Shown in pieces: positions 43,053-51,136 of a stretch of 64,000 nucleotides of DNA. A model generated the notes under the pieces. That model was not told the origin of the DNA. It worked only from the letters and a program-made list of their open reading frames with translations, and made no database searches. The position numbers were made by a program, and so were the translations under genes. Location of the stretch: positions 620,001-684,000 of the forward strand of contig NZ_FTOG01000001.1 in assembly GCF_900156655.1 (NCBI RefSeq), in the 5' to 3' direction. The stretch comes from Rhodobacter aestuarii (GTDB lineage Bacteria; Pseudomonadota; Alphaproteobacteria; Rhodobacterales; Rhodobacteraceae). How positions within the stretch are numbered: the first letter of the stretch is position 1; every line of letters begins with the position of its first letter.

Positions 43053-43835
43053 ATGCCCGTTTCTCGCCGTCATCAAGCGATCTTCGTTCACATTCCTAAG
43101 AATGCAGGGGAATCCGTTGAGCGCACGCTTGGGATCTACGGCGGAAACCCTGCGGAAACGGCGTGGGGGATCATCGGCAACAATGTGGTGCTACAGCACT
43201 ATACCGCTTTGGAATTGCGCGATAATTTCTGCACGGCCGAGGTCTGGGATCGCTATTTCAAATTTGCAATCGTCCGCAACCCGTGGTCGAAAGCCGTTTC
43301 AGAATACAATTGGTATCTCAAATACGGGCCTTCGGTGTCATTTTCCGAATGGGCGCAGTCTTTGCCGCATCGTTTGAAGATCAATCGCACGATCCATATT
43401 TTTGAGGTCGGCCACAACGTCGAGCAATATAAATATATCTGCGATGCGGAGGGGGCGCTCCTTGTCGATCATCTGCTGCGGTTTGAAGATTTGCGTAACG
43501 CGTTCGCGGAATTATCTACCGCGCGCCATTGGCACGTGAAGCTGGAACATGCCCCGACGACCAGTTCGCCCAACCAGATCAGCTTCAAAGACTATTACGA
43601 CGTTGAAACCGCCAAGCTGATCGGCGCGATTTATGCGCGCGATGTTCAGCTTTTTGGCTACAGCTACGAAGAAACCTTTGCCGGGACTACGCTGAGCGAG
43701 ACGCCTGTGGCCATAGATGCGTTCTTCGATCCCGATCTCTATCTGAAATACAATAAGGATGTGAAAGCCGCCGGGGTCGATCCGCGTCAGCATTATCTGG
43801 ATCATGGCATCAAGGAAGGTCGCCGGATCAGGTAA
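43053..43835 (+). CDS. Sulfotransferase-family protein with C-terminal repeat module
   Basis: The 260-residue protein has the 5'-phosphosulfate loop FVHIPKNAGESVERTL near residue 12 and the 3'-phosphate-binding segment FAIVRNPWSKAVSEYNWYL near residue 70, the two PAPS sites of Sulfotransfer_2 enzymes. It would sulfate a sugar or surface glycan. From about residue 220 a short module reads FFDPDLYLKYNKDVKAAGVDPRQHYLDHGIKEGR, a motif often found at the ends of polysaccharide-related enzymes. Codon use is more AT-rich than its neighbours (clusters such as AATATAAATATATC), which hints at horizontal origin. The acceptor is unknown. Confidence 0.82.
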   Translation: MPVSRRHQAIFVHIPKNAGESVERTLGIYGGNPAETAWGIIGNNVVLQHYTALELRDNFCTAEVWDRYFKFAIVRNPWSKAVSEYNWYLKYGPSVSFSEWAQSLPHRLKINRTIHIFEVGHNVEQYKYICDAEGALLVDHLLRFEDLRNAFAELSTARHWHVKLEHAPTTSSPNQISFKDYYDVETAKLIGAIYARDVQLFGYSYEETFAGTTLSETPVAIDAFFDPDLYLKYNKDVKAAGVDPRQHYLDHGIKEGRRIR

Positions 43836-43858
43836 CCTCAGCCCCTTAGGGGTGCGGA

Positions 43859-43875
43859 TTGGCATGAGACTTGCA
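43859..43875 (+). promoter_or_regulatory. Sigma-54 (RpoN) promoter
   Basis: TTGGCATGAGACTTGCA has the -24 GG and -12 GC dinucleotides separated by exactly 10 bases, and matches the consensus YTGGCACG-N4-TTGCW at all but one position. It lies 84 bases before the monooxygenase-acetyltransferase fusion gene, between it and the sulfotransferase. Such promoters need an enhancer-binding activator; none is in the window. Confidence 0.65.
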
Positions 43876-43958
43876 TCCAAAGTGCGGGGCGCGCAAAACG
43901 GGGAAATCTGGTACTTCGGCTGCGAAAGCCGATTTGACCCGTGTGAAAAGAGGGCGAC

Positions 43959-44723
43959 GTGGCGCTGATCCATCTTCAAGGGCAGGTAACCTGTCGCACG
44001 CCGCAAGAGCGGCGCGATGTCTTGGCGCTTTTGCCGATGCATTTGCGTCAAAGCCTGCGCGACCCGGGCTGTTTGTTCTTTGACCTCAAGCAGGCAGATG
44101 ACCCGATGCATTGGCAAATCGACGCCGGGTTTGCCTCGCGCGCGGCCCATGCGGATTATGAGGCGCGCACGGCAAAATCGACTTGGGGGCAGGTCACCTT
44201 GCGGCTACACCAAAGCGCAGAGATCCGAGAGGTCCAGCCACAGATCACGCCGGAAACCCCTGCCGATCAGCGCGCGCTTTACCTTTTGAACCGCGCGGCT
44301 TTTGGCGGCACCGGAGAGGCAGAATTGGTCGATGCTTTGCGCGCGTCGGGCGATTTGGCGCTCTCGCTCGTGGCGCGGTTTGGCCGGGCCTATCTTGGCC
44401 ATATCGCCTTTTCACCGATTGCCGCCCCCTTCCCCGCTTGGGCCTTGGCACCTGTCGCGGTGCGCGATGCGGTGCGCCAGCAAGGTCTTGCTGCGGCGCT
44501 TGTCCGGGCGGGGCTGGCGCAGGCGCGCGCGCGTGGGATCGAGGCGGTCTTTGTGCTTGGCGACCCGGCCTATTATGGCCGGTTTGGTTTTTCGGTTGGT
44601 GCCGCGCAGGGCTATGAGTGCCCCTATGCGGGCCCCTATTTCCAGATGCTCGCGTTAAATGACGCCGCGCTGCCCAAGGGGGCCTTGCGTTACGCGGCCC
44701 CCTTTGACGCATTAGAGGATTGA
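43959..44723 (+). CDS. ABM-type monooxygenase fused to GNAT acetyltransferase (YhbS-like)
   Basis: The predicted protein has 254 residues and two parts. Residues 1-90 (MALIHLQGQVTCRTPQERRDVL and so on to a WQIDAGFASRAAHADYEAR segment) resemble an antibiotic-biosynthesis monooxygenase/YgiN ferredoxin-like domain. Residues 95-250 resemble a YhbS-type N-acetyltransferase (LSLVARFGRAYLGHIAFSPI, LAPVAVRDAVRQQGLAAALVRAGLAQARARG, VFVLGDPAYYGRFGFSVGAAQGYECPY). The start GTG 43959 is uncertain. It is downstream of a sigma-54 promoter and convergent with the epimerase gene. The substrate is unknown. Confidence 0.75.
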   Translation: MALIHLQGQVTCRTPQERRDVLALLPMHLRQSLRDPGCLFFDLKQADDPMHWQIDAGFASRAAHADYEARTAKSTWGQVTLRLHQSAEIREVQPQITPETPADQRALYLLNRAAFGGTGEAELVDALRASGDLALSLVARFGRAYLGHIAFSPIAAPFPAWALAPVAVRDAVRQQGLAAALVRAGLAQARARGIEAVFVLGDPAYYGRFGFSVGAAQGYECPYAGPYFQMLALNDAALPKGALRYAAPFDALED

Positions 44724-44736
44724 TTTCTGGCGCTTA

Positions 44737-45756
44737 TTAGACGGCGTAATAGCCGCGATACCACTCCACAAAAGCTTTCACGCCTTCGGGCACGCGGGTT
44801 TGCGGCGCATAACCGGTGAGCCGTTGGAGCAGTTCCGCATCGGCCCAAGTGGCGGGCACGTCACCGGGCTGCATATCCATCAGATTGCGCGTTGCCACCT
44901 GCCCCGTGGCCTCCTCAATCGCGGCAATGAAATCAGTGAGCTGCACGGGTTCGGAATTGCCAATGTTCACGACGCGGAAGGGCGCGACAGGCGACAGGCT
45001 ATCGCCCTCTTCCACCACCCCATCTGCGGGACGCACGGGCACCGCATCAATCAAGAGCCGGATCGCGGCGACCAAATCGGTGACATAAGTGAAGTCGCGC
45101 TTCATATCGCCGTGATTATAAACGTCGATCGGTTCGCCCGCCAAAATCGCCTTGGTGAACTTGAAAAGCGCCATATCGGGCCGCCCCCACGGGCCATAGA
45201 CCGTGAAAAAGCGGAACATTGTCACCGGCAGGCCAAACAGATGCGCGTAGCTATGCGCCATCGATTCCGTGGCCTTTTTGGTGGCAGCATAGAAGCTCAT
45301 CTGATGGTCGGCCTTCGCCACCTCGGCATAGGGCATCACGGTGTTCGCACCATAGGCCGACGAGGTCGAGGCCAAGAGCATATGCGCGGGCGGAAAGACG
45401 CGCGCAGCTTCCAAAATCTCAAACGTGCCGGTGATGTTGCTTTCCAGATAAGAGCGTGGGTTTTCAATCGAGTAGCGCACGCCTGCTTGCGCCGCGAGAT
45501 GGATCACCACATCCGGGCGATGGTCTTCAAACAGCCCCATCATCACGCCGGGCGTTTGGATGCTGTCGTTCACAATCGCAAAGCCGGGGTTTTGGCAAAG
45601 CATCGCCTGACGGCGCTCTTTCAGCTTTACGTCATAATAGTCCGACAGGTTGTCGATCCCGATCACCCGCCAGCCTTCATCCAAAAGCTTCTGACACAGG
45701 TGGTAGCCAATGAAGCCCGAAGCCCCGGTGACAAGGGCGGTGCGTTGTGCGCTCAT
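44737..45756 (-). CDS. UDP-glucuronate 4-epimerase-like NAD-dependent epimerase
   Basis: The 339-residue short-chain extended dehydrogenase has the N-terminal [21 protein letters not shown]-binding loop and the catalytic FYAATK (Tyr and Lys). It matches CapI/LspL-type enzymes that convert UDP-glucuronate to UDP-galacturonate for surface polysaccharides ([23 protein letters not shown]). The start overlaps the lipA stop as ATGA, an odd partner for lipoate synthesis. It might supply galacturonate for the envelope; the sulfotransferase nearby could act on the same glycan. Confidence 0.88.
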   Translation of the reverse strand: MSAQRTALVTGASGFIGYHLCQKLLDEGWRVIGIDNLSDYYDVKLKERRQAMLCQNPGFAIVNDSIQTPGVMMGLFEDHRPDVVIHLAAQAGVRYSIENPRSYLESNITGTFEILEAARVFPPAHMLLASTSSAYGANTVMPYAEVAKADHQMSFYAATKKATESMAHSYAHLFGLPVTMFRFFTVYGPWGRPDMALFKFTKAILAGEPIDVYNHGDMKRDFTYVTDLVAAIRLLIDAVPVRPADGVVEEGDSLSPVAPFRVVNIGNSEPVQLTDFIAAIEEATGQVATRNLMDMQPGDVPATWADAELLQRLTGYAPQTRVPEGVKAFVEWYRGYYAV

Positions 45757-46706
45757 TGAGTTTGCCCCAGTTTTTTCAGCCGCGCTGCGCGCAATTGCGC
45801 GAAATCATCCCCCGCATGATAGCTGGAACGCGTGAGCGGTGTCGCCGAAACCATGCCAAAGCCTTTGCCATAGGCCGATTTTTCATAATCTGCGAATTCT
45901 TCGGGCGTCACAAACCGGTCCACCGCATGGTGTTTGGGCGTGGGCTGCAAATATTGGCCGATGGTCAAAAAGTCGATATCGGCGGAGCGCATATCATCCA
46001 TCACCTGCAGCACTTCTTGGCGGTTTTCGCCAAGGCCGACCATGATGCCCGATTTGGTGAACATGCTCGGGTCGAGTTCTTTCACCCGTTGCAACAGGCG
46101 TAAGCTGTGAAAATAGCGCGCGCCGGGGCGCACTGTCGGGTAAAGGCCCGGCACGGTTTCAAGGTTGTGGTTGAACACGTCGGGCTTCGCTTCCACAACA
46201 ATTTCAAGGGCTTTCGCGTCACACTTGAGAAAGTCGGGGGTCAAGACCTCAATCGTCGTTTCGGGCGCGCGGTGGCGCACGGCGCGGATCGTTTGCGCGA
46301 AATGCTCGGCCCCGCCATCGTCCAGATCATCGCGGTCGACCGAGGTGATGACGACGTGCTTGAGCCCCAGCGTTTCCACCGCATGGGCGACGCGACCCGG
46401 CTCAAACGCATCCAAAGCGCTCGGCTTGCCCGTCGCAACGTTGCAAAAGCTGCAACCACGGGTGCAAATCTCGCCCATGATCATCATCGTGGCGTGGCCG
46501 TGGCTCCAGCATTCGCCCACATTCGGGCAGCCGGCTTCTTCACAGACCGTCACAAGCTTGTTCGTTTTCAAGATCTCGCGCGTGTCTTTATACCCTTGCG
46601 AGGTGGGCGCCTTGACCCGGATCCAGTTCGGTTTTTTAGGCTGCGCATTGTCGGGGCGATGCGCTTTTTCGGGGTGACGCTGGCCGGGAAGTTTCAGATC
46701 GCGCAA
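45753..46706 (-). CDS. lipA: Lipoyl synthase
   Basis: This is a radical-SAM enzyme that inserts two sulphurs into octanoyl groups to make lipoate. The 317-residue protein has the auxiliary cluster cysteines in [14 protein letters not shown] near residue 54 and the SAM-cluster [13 protein letters not shown] near residue 80. The start is TTG 46706, after AAAGGA, giving the Rhodobacter-type [19 protein letters not shown]. It overlaps the epimerase by four bases. Confidence 0.95.
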   Translation of the reverse strand: MRDLKLPGQRHPEKAHRPDNAQPKKPNWIRVKAPTSQGYKDTREILKTNKLVTVCEEAGCPNVGECWSHGHATMMIMGEICTRGCSFCNVATGKPSALDAFEPGRVAHAVETLGLKHVVITSVDRDDLDDGGAEHFAQTIRAVRHRAPETTIEVLTPDFLKCDAKALEIVVEAKPDVFNHNLETVPGLYPTVRPGARYFHSLRLLQRVKELDPSMFTKSGIMVGLGENRQEVLQVMDDMRSADIDFLTIGQYLQPTPKHHAVDRFVTPEEFADYEKSAYGKGFGMVSATPLTRSSYHAGDDFAQLRAARLKKLGQTQ

Positions 46707-46787
46707 GGAGATGTCCTTTCATCTGGCATAGCGCATAATTAGAGCGAAAGGCCGGGCGATGCAAATATGTCGCGCCGCGCCGCGCGC

Positions 46788-47414
46788 CTAATTGTGAAGC
46801 CAGATCATGAGCACAAGCAGCACTGGTGCGCCGATCAGCATGAGCAGCAATAAATAGAGAGTCGGTTTGCAGGTAAAGTTCAGGCGGCGGCTTTCCTGCT
46901 CTTGCGTGATTGGCGCTTGGTCACCCGCCGCGCGTCGGACTTGCGCCAGCACAGCCTCCGCCAAGCGTTTGTTGGGCGCGAAGGGCTTGATCGACAAGAT
47001 ACGCGGTTTTTGCACCGGATCGTGGGGCGCAAAGTGAAGTTCCGGCGCATAGCCGCCGCGCAAACGCCGATGCACCAGCTCCGCTGGCGCATCGCCGCTC
47101 AACACCACCTCCGTGCTACGGTTCCAAAACCCCGAAAACACCACCCGCCCCGGCGCAATCGTCAATTTGGGGCGCCCAAAGGCGCGCCCAACCAGACCCG
47201 CGCCCACCATGGCAACAAGAAGGAGGCCGCACAGCGCTGCGAAAACGGCATCGGCACGGTTGCCACGCGCCCATTCCTCTGGCGCAGTCTCAAAAGCCAG
47301 AAAACCGCCAAGGAGAAGCATGAGCCCCATGGCCGCCCAAGTGCCAAAACTCCAGCGCGGCTTGAGGGTCACGGGCAGCGGGTTCTGGGTCGAAAAATCG
47401 GTTCGGTCTTGCAT
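46788..47414 (-). CDS. Hypothetical membrane protein
   Basis: The 208-residue protein has three likely transmembrane helices: two near the N-terminus (WAAMGLMLLLGGFLAF, FAALCGLLLVAMVGAGLVG) and one at the C-terminus (LYLLLLMLIGAPVLLVLMIWL). The soluble middle has a PH-like feel (APGRVVFSGFWNRSTEVVLSG). I do not recognise the family. The ATG chosen (47414) matches where the protein becomes polar-then-hydrophobic, but its ribosome site is weak; the frame is open 30 codons further back. It follows the DUF6456 gene by 86 bases. Confidence 0.6.
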   Translation of the reverse strand: MQDRTDFSTQNPLPVTLKPRWSFGTWAAMGLMLLLGGFLAFETAPEEWARGNRADAVFAALCGLLLVAMVGAGLVGRAFGRPKLTIAPGRVVFSGFWNRSTEVVLSGDAPAELVHRRLRGGYAPELHFAPHDPVQKPRILSIKPFAPNKRLAEAVLAQVRRAAGDQAPITQEQESRRLNFTCKPTLYLLLLMLIGAPVLLVLMIWLHN

Positions 47415-47500
47415 ATCATATCTGAAAAAGCTCTGCGCAATTGTGCGGGCAACGCGAGGCAGAGGCAAGATTTTCTCGCCCTGCCCGCACGGATCGCGCC

Positions 47501-48616
47501 TCACCCAATCAAGGGCGCGGCCCCGCCATAGGTCTCGTCATAATGGCGCTTGAGCCGCATCAGCGCGATGCGCAGGACAATCTTGCCCGAGCGCGCCGAC
47601 CAACCCATGCGTTTTTCCGCTGCTTCCAGACCTTCCAGAAAACAGCAGCACCGCAGCACCATATCGCCCAAACCGGGGCCAAGGTCGGACAGCGCCGCGG
47701 CCACGCGTTCGCGCGCGCGGTCTGACCCGCCAGGGCCGCCGGTGCCCAAATCGGGTCGGTAGTCGCCACGCGCGCCGCCGGTCATGAACCGTTCCCAGTT
47801 TTGCGCAACGCGCGGGCCCATCTGCGCCAGTTCAAAATCTTCGCGCAGCCGTTCGCCCGCCGCCACCAAGTCCGGTGCCAAGAAGGGTTTGCCATCGGCA
47901 TCGCGGCGCCGCGCCAAAACACCGAGCGGGCTTTCGGCCAAATTCATCCGCAGGCGCGGTCCTCGCCCGGTGGCGCGGTCCACCTCGTCTCGGTGCTGCG
48001 CGCCATGTGGATTTTGTGTCGCGTCCGGTGCAAGCCCAGCTGCAGCTTGTTCTTCCGCCAGCAGTCGCTTAAGCGCGGCGCGCCCGGTGCTGGTGATCTG
48101 GTAGCTTGTCACCCGCCCGCTATGGGCGACGCTGATCCAGTCTTTCAGCGCGAACCCCTGCGCAACCTCACGGCTTATCACCGCCGTGCGCACAGTGCCG
48201 CGCAGCACCACGGCCTTCTCCATATCTGTCGAGACGACCAAAACCGCGCCAGGTTCGGCAAGCCGTCGCAACACGCGTTGCGCCTCGCGGGCCAGCAGAT
48301 CATCTTCCAGCGTGGCTTTCACAGAGCGGATCGGGGCTGTCATCGGGTCTGGTTCCCTCATCGGCACGCTGGCACATGCGGTTTGGGCCAGCGATGCCCC
48401 GGTGCGGCCAAGGCGGGTAAGCGCCTCATCCACCAAAGGGTCATCGCGGCGCGCCTCGATCCGGCGCACGCGGCGCAAGATCGTTGAGGCGGCACAGCCC
48501 TCGGCGCGGGCCAATTGGCGGATCGGGACACCCTCCTCGACATGGCGCAAATAGGTGCGCGCACAATCGGGCAACCAGTCGGGCAGCCCCTCCCAGGCTG
48601 TCGTGGTCTTGATCAT
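47501..48616 (-). CDS. DUF6456 helix-turn-helix protein
   Basis: The 371-residue protein has an N-terminal homeodomain-like region (YLRHVEEGVPIRQLARAEGCAASTILRRVRRIEARR) and a C-terminal DUF6456 domain (ESPLGVLARRRDADGKPFLAPDLVAAGERLREDFE, ending in IALMRLKRHYDETYGG). It probably binds DNA. The ATG follows GGAAAGAAC. It is divergent from the DUF6477 gene; this pairing is usual in Rhodobacterales, but the function is not known to me. Confidence 0.82.
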   Translation of the reverse strand: MIKTTTAWEGLPDWLPDCARTYLRHVEEGVPIRQLARAEGCAASTILRRVRRIEARRDDPLVDEALTRLGRTGASLAQTACASVPMREPDPMTAPIRSVKATLEDDLLAREAQRVLRRLAEPGAVLVVSTDMEKAVVLRGTVRTAVISREVAQGFALKDWISVAHSGRVTSYQITSTGRAALKRLLAEEQAAAGLAPDATQNPHGAQHRDEVDRATGRGPRLRMNLAESPLGVLARRRDADGKPFLAPDLVAAGERLREDFELAQMGPRVAQNWERFMTGGARGDYRPDLGTGGPGGSDRARERVAAALSDLGPGLGDMVLRCCCFLEGLEAAEKRMGWSARSGKIVLRIALMRLKRHYDETYGGAAPLIG

Positions 48617-48685
48617 GTGTTCTTTCCCGTTCGCGCCGCGTGGGACGGCGCCGAATGCACTTCCAAGCGTGGGTTGGTTTGGTTA

Positions 48686-48705
48686 CCCGTTCATTAACAA
48701 ACGGG
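48686..48705. promoter_or_regulatory. Dyad between DUF6456 and DUF6477 genes
   Basis: CCCGTT-N8-AACGGG is a perfect 6-bp inverted repeat with a TTAA core in the spacer. A direct repeat of AAATTCT follows. It sits in the 211-base divergent gap and is a candidate operator for the DUF6456 regulator. I could not place clear promoter boxes. Confidence 0.35.
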
Positions 48706-48827
48706 CTGATACCGAAAATTCTTCAAAAATTCTAAAGACCTGTAAATACATCGCACGGTGGAATCGCGCACCACGCAACACCCGCTTAGGTTGTGTTTGA
48801 TTTGGGACGTTCTTGCGGGAGGGTCCC

Positions 48828-49136
48828 ATGTCCGAACTTTTAGAGCAGATGGCGCGGTTGCGCCGCCCCAAGCTTTTGATCCGTGCGGCGCGGTTTGGCC
48901 AAAGCGATTACAACCGCCGACGGGATCTGAAACGGCTTTTGGCGCAGTCAGAGCTGCCACCGCCCGCATCTGCCCTGCGCACCCTTTTGGAGATCGAAGC
49001 GGCACTGGAAGAGGCGCGCCTGAACGGAACCGCCGCCTATAGCTTCTTGCGCCATATCGAAGTGCTGATTGCGGTGATGGCGGAGGCGCGGTTGCTCGCG
49101 CCCTGCCCCAATCCGCCCGCCGCTAACGCGACTTGA
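48828..49136 (+). CDS. DUF6477 family protein
   Basis: The small (102-residue) basic then acidic helical protein reads ELLEQMARLRRPKLLIRAARFGQSDYNRRRDLKRLL, then a second helical part LRTLLEIEAALEEARLNGTAAYSFLRHIEVLIAVMAEAR. This matches the DUF6477 family found in Rhodobacterales; no role is known. ATG 48828 has GGGAGGGTCCC upstream. Its 3' end overlaps that of the HerA-like gene on the other strand by 14 bases. Confidence 0.8.
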   Translation: MSELLEQMARLRRPKLLIRAARFGQSDYNRRRDLKRLLAQSELPPPASALRTLLEIEAALEEARLNGTAAYSFLRHIEVLIAVMAEARLLAPCPNPPAANAT

Positions 49137-50700
49137 AAAGCGAACCAAGCACCCCGCGCACCAGTTCCTTGCCCGCTTTGGAGCCCAATTGCCGGGCGAG
49201 CGATTTGCCAAAGACCTCGGCAATGCTGTCAGAGCGGAAACTGCGCCGTGTGCTGGTAGATCGAGGGGCTTTTTCCACCTTCGCGCTCTTGATCGGCGTG
49301 AAGCGCCGCGCGCGGTTGAACTCCAGCTTCGCGGAAGCGGGTTCCGCAGTGTCTTCGGGCTCCGCCGCCTCCGCTTCTGCCGCCGCTTTTTGCGCGCGGG
49401 CCGCCAGAATTTCCGCGGCAGAATGCCGGTCGATCATCTGGTCGTATTTCAACCCATAGGGCGACGCCTTCACAATGATCTGCCTTTCCTCGGGCGTGAT
49501 CGGCCCAAGCCGCGACTGCGGCGGACGCACCAACGTGCGCTCAACAACGCCCGGTACGCCTTTGTTTTGCAAGAAAGAAGTCACCGCCTCGCCAGTGCCC
49601 ACTTCTTTGATGGCGGTTTCGGTTTCAAACCTTGGGTTCGGGCGATAGTTTTCCGCCGCGCGGCGCAGGTCTTTTTGGTCTTTGGCGGTAAAGGCGCGCA
49701 AGGCATGTTGCACCCGGTTGCCCAATTGGCCCAAAATATCCTCGGGTACATCGGCGGGGTTTTGCGTGATGAAATAGATGCCGACCCCTTTCGAGCGAAT
49801 GAGCCGCGCGACCTGTTCGACCTTATCGACCAGCGCTTTGGGCGCATCGTCAAACAGCAAATGCGCTTCATCGAAAAAGAAGACAAACTTGGGTTTGTCG
49901 GGGTCGCCCACCTCGGGCAGTTCTTCGAAAAGCTCAGACAGCAGCCACAAAAGGAAGGTCGCGTAAAGCCGCGGCGAGGACATAAGTTTATCCGCCGCCA
50001 AAATGTTGATCTGGCCGCGCCCATCCGGCGCAAGGCGCATCATATCGGCCAGATCAAGCGCGGGTTCGCCAAAGAACTGCGCCGCGCCTTGGTTTTCCAG
50101 CACCAGCAAGCGACGCTGGATTGCGCCCACCGATTGCACCGCCACATTGCCATAGCGCAGCGAAAGCTCATCGGCCTTTTCGCCAACGTAAACCAGCATT
50201 GCCCGCAGATCATCCAGATCCAGCAGCGCCATCCCCTCGCTATCGGCCAGATGGAAGGCGATATTGAGGACACCCTCTTGTGCCTCGCTCAGATCCAAAA
50301 GCCGGGCCAGCAACAACGGCCCCATTTCGGAAATCGTCGTGCGCACAGGATGCCCCTGTTCGCCAAACATATCCCAAAAGGTCACCGGATAGTCACGGTA
50401 GGTGAGATCGAAGCCGATGGTTTGTGCCCGCGCCATGAACGGTTCGTGCAGTTTGCCATTGGCCGAACCAGGGAGCGCGATGCCCCCCAAATCGCCCTTC
50501 ACATCGGCCATAAAAACCGGCACGCCCGCCGCCGAGAACCCCTCGGCCAAAATTTGCAAGGTGACGGTTTTGCCGGTGCCGGTGGCCCCCGCCACAAGCC
50601 CATGCCGGTTGCCGTATTTGAGAAGCAATTCCTGCGGCAGCCCATAGCCCTCGCCACCACCGCCCACGAAAATACCAGTCTCGGTCAAAACCCCGGTCAT
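49123..50700 (-). CDS. HerA-like helicase/ATPase (DUF853)
   Basis: The 525-residue P-loop ATPase has Walker A GATGTGKT near residue 38 and Walker B with FFFDEAHLLF near 258, followed by LIRSKGVGIYFITQNPADVPEDILGQLGNRVQHALRAFT, the HerA/FtsK-like C-terminal signature. It belongs to the stand-alone DUF853 group, not the NurA-linked archaeal HerA. The C-terminal 90 residues are Ala/Glu-rich and basic. ATG 50700 has AGGGAGGGG in front. The role, perhaps DNA translocation, is inferred. Confidence 0.88.
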   Translation of the reverse strand: MTGVLTETGIFVGGGGEGYGLPQELLLKYGNRHGLVAGATGTGKTVTLQILAEGFSAAGVPVFMADVKGDLGGIALPGSANGKLHEPFMARAQTIGFDLTYRDYPVTFWDMFGEQGHPVRTTISEMGPLLLARLLDLSEAQEGVLNIAFHLADSEGMALLDLDDLRAMLVYVGEKADELSLRYGNVAVQSVGAIQRRLLVLENQGAAQFFGEPALDLADMMRLAPDGRGQINILAADKLMSSPRLYATFLLWLLSELFEELPEVGDPDKPKFVFFFDEAHLLFDDAPKALVDKVEQVARLIRSKGVGIYFITQNPADVPEDILGQLGNRVQHALRAFTAKDQKDLRRAAENYRPNPRFETETAIKEVGTGEAVTSFLQNKGVPGVVERTLVRPPQSRLGPITPEERQIIVKASPYGLKYDQMIDRHSAAEILAARAQKAAAEAEAAEPEDTAEPASAKLEFNRARRFTPIKSAKVEKAPRSTSTRRSFRSDSIAEVFGKSLARQLGSKAGKELVRGVLGSLFKSR

Positions 50701-50714
50701 GCTGCCCCTCCCTT

Positions 50715-50742
50715 GGTTAAGGGCCACAATACTTCCTTAACC
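50715..50742. promoter_or_regulatory. Inverted repeat between HerA-like gene and candidate sRNA
   Basis: GGTTAAG (50715-50721) and CTTAACC (50736-50742) form a 7-bp inverted repeat with a 14-base spacer. It lies just before the HerA-like start on one side and about 20 bases before the candidate sRNA on the other, and may be a shared operator. Spacing does not match a CtrA site. Confidence 0.4.
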
Positions 50743-50763
50743 CTTTTGCGCCATAGTGGAATT

Positions 50764-50836
50764 GTCCCGCCTGTGCCTTTGGCCGTGGGACACTTCCTCC
50801 CTGTCGACTGGCCGCGCCCTTGGGCGCGGCTTTTTT
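50764..50836 (+). ncRNA. Candidate small RNA with anti-Shine-Dalgarno linker
   Basis: A 7-bp hairpin (GTCCCGC with GTGGGAC, inner GCC/GGC, 50764-50791) is followed by a single-stranded linker containing CTTCCTCCC (50793-50801). A perfect 9-bp terminator stem (GCCGCGCCC/GGGCGCGGC) with six T ends it at 50836. No coding gene on this strand would use this terminator. The two-hairpin layout with an exposed CCTCC recalls the CcsR/'cuckoo' RNAs of Rhodobacteraceae, stress-induced Hfq-binding sRNAs. The promoter is not clear; a weak RpoH-like CCATAG lies just upstream. Confidence 0.5.
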
Positions 50837-50893
50837 CTTTGCGAAAGATTTTTCTTTTCACGAACAAAGCCTTGGCAATTTTATATTTGCCTG

Positions 50894-50922
50894 TTGACCT
50901 GAGCCCTTATCCACTCTAGCGT
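50894..50922 (+). promoter_or_regulatory. Sigma-70 promoter before the second RNA candidate
   Basis: TTGACC (50894-50899) and TAGCGT (50917-50922) are spaced by exactly 17 bases. Transcription would start near 50929. Confidence 0.6.
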
Positions 50923-50928
50923 TCATCT

Positions 50929-51026
50929 CAATGACATAGTCGGCTGGTCCGACAGGGGGAAGGAAGGGCTTCGGAAACGGGGCCCTTCACCCATTTCTGG
51001 ACCCCGCGTTCCGGGCGTGGTTTTTC
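50929..51026 (+). ncRNA. Second candidate small RNA or structured leader
   Basis: Downstream of a good promoter there are three hairpins in series: GTCGG/CCGAC (50939-50953), GAAGGGC/GCCCTTC (50963-50988), and an imperfect ACCCCGC/GCGTGGT stem (51001-51021) followed by a T-run. GGGGGAAGGAAGG lies between hairpins. No protein frame is supported. It could be a free ~97-base RNA, or a leader of ialB, which starts 111 bases further on, if the last stem does not terminate fully. Confidence 0.4.
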
Positions 51027-51136
51027 ACGGAACTGTCAGCTTTTGCGGTAAGATCGTGTCTGCAAATCGCCGATTTCCGCGGGACAGCCCCGGTTTGGCA
51101 TGCTAAGCCCTCTGCACCCCCTTTGGAGGAAACCGG

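Noticed and set aside
50929-51026. The structured RNA as the SRP 4.5S RNA
   Set aside because: It has a GGAAGGAAGG stretch but not the conserved apical loop and symmetric internal loops of the SRP RNA.
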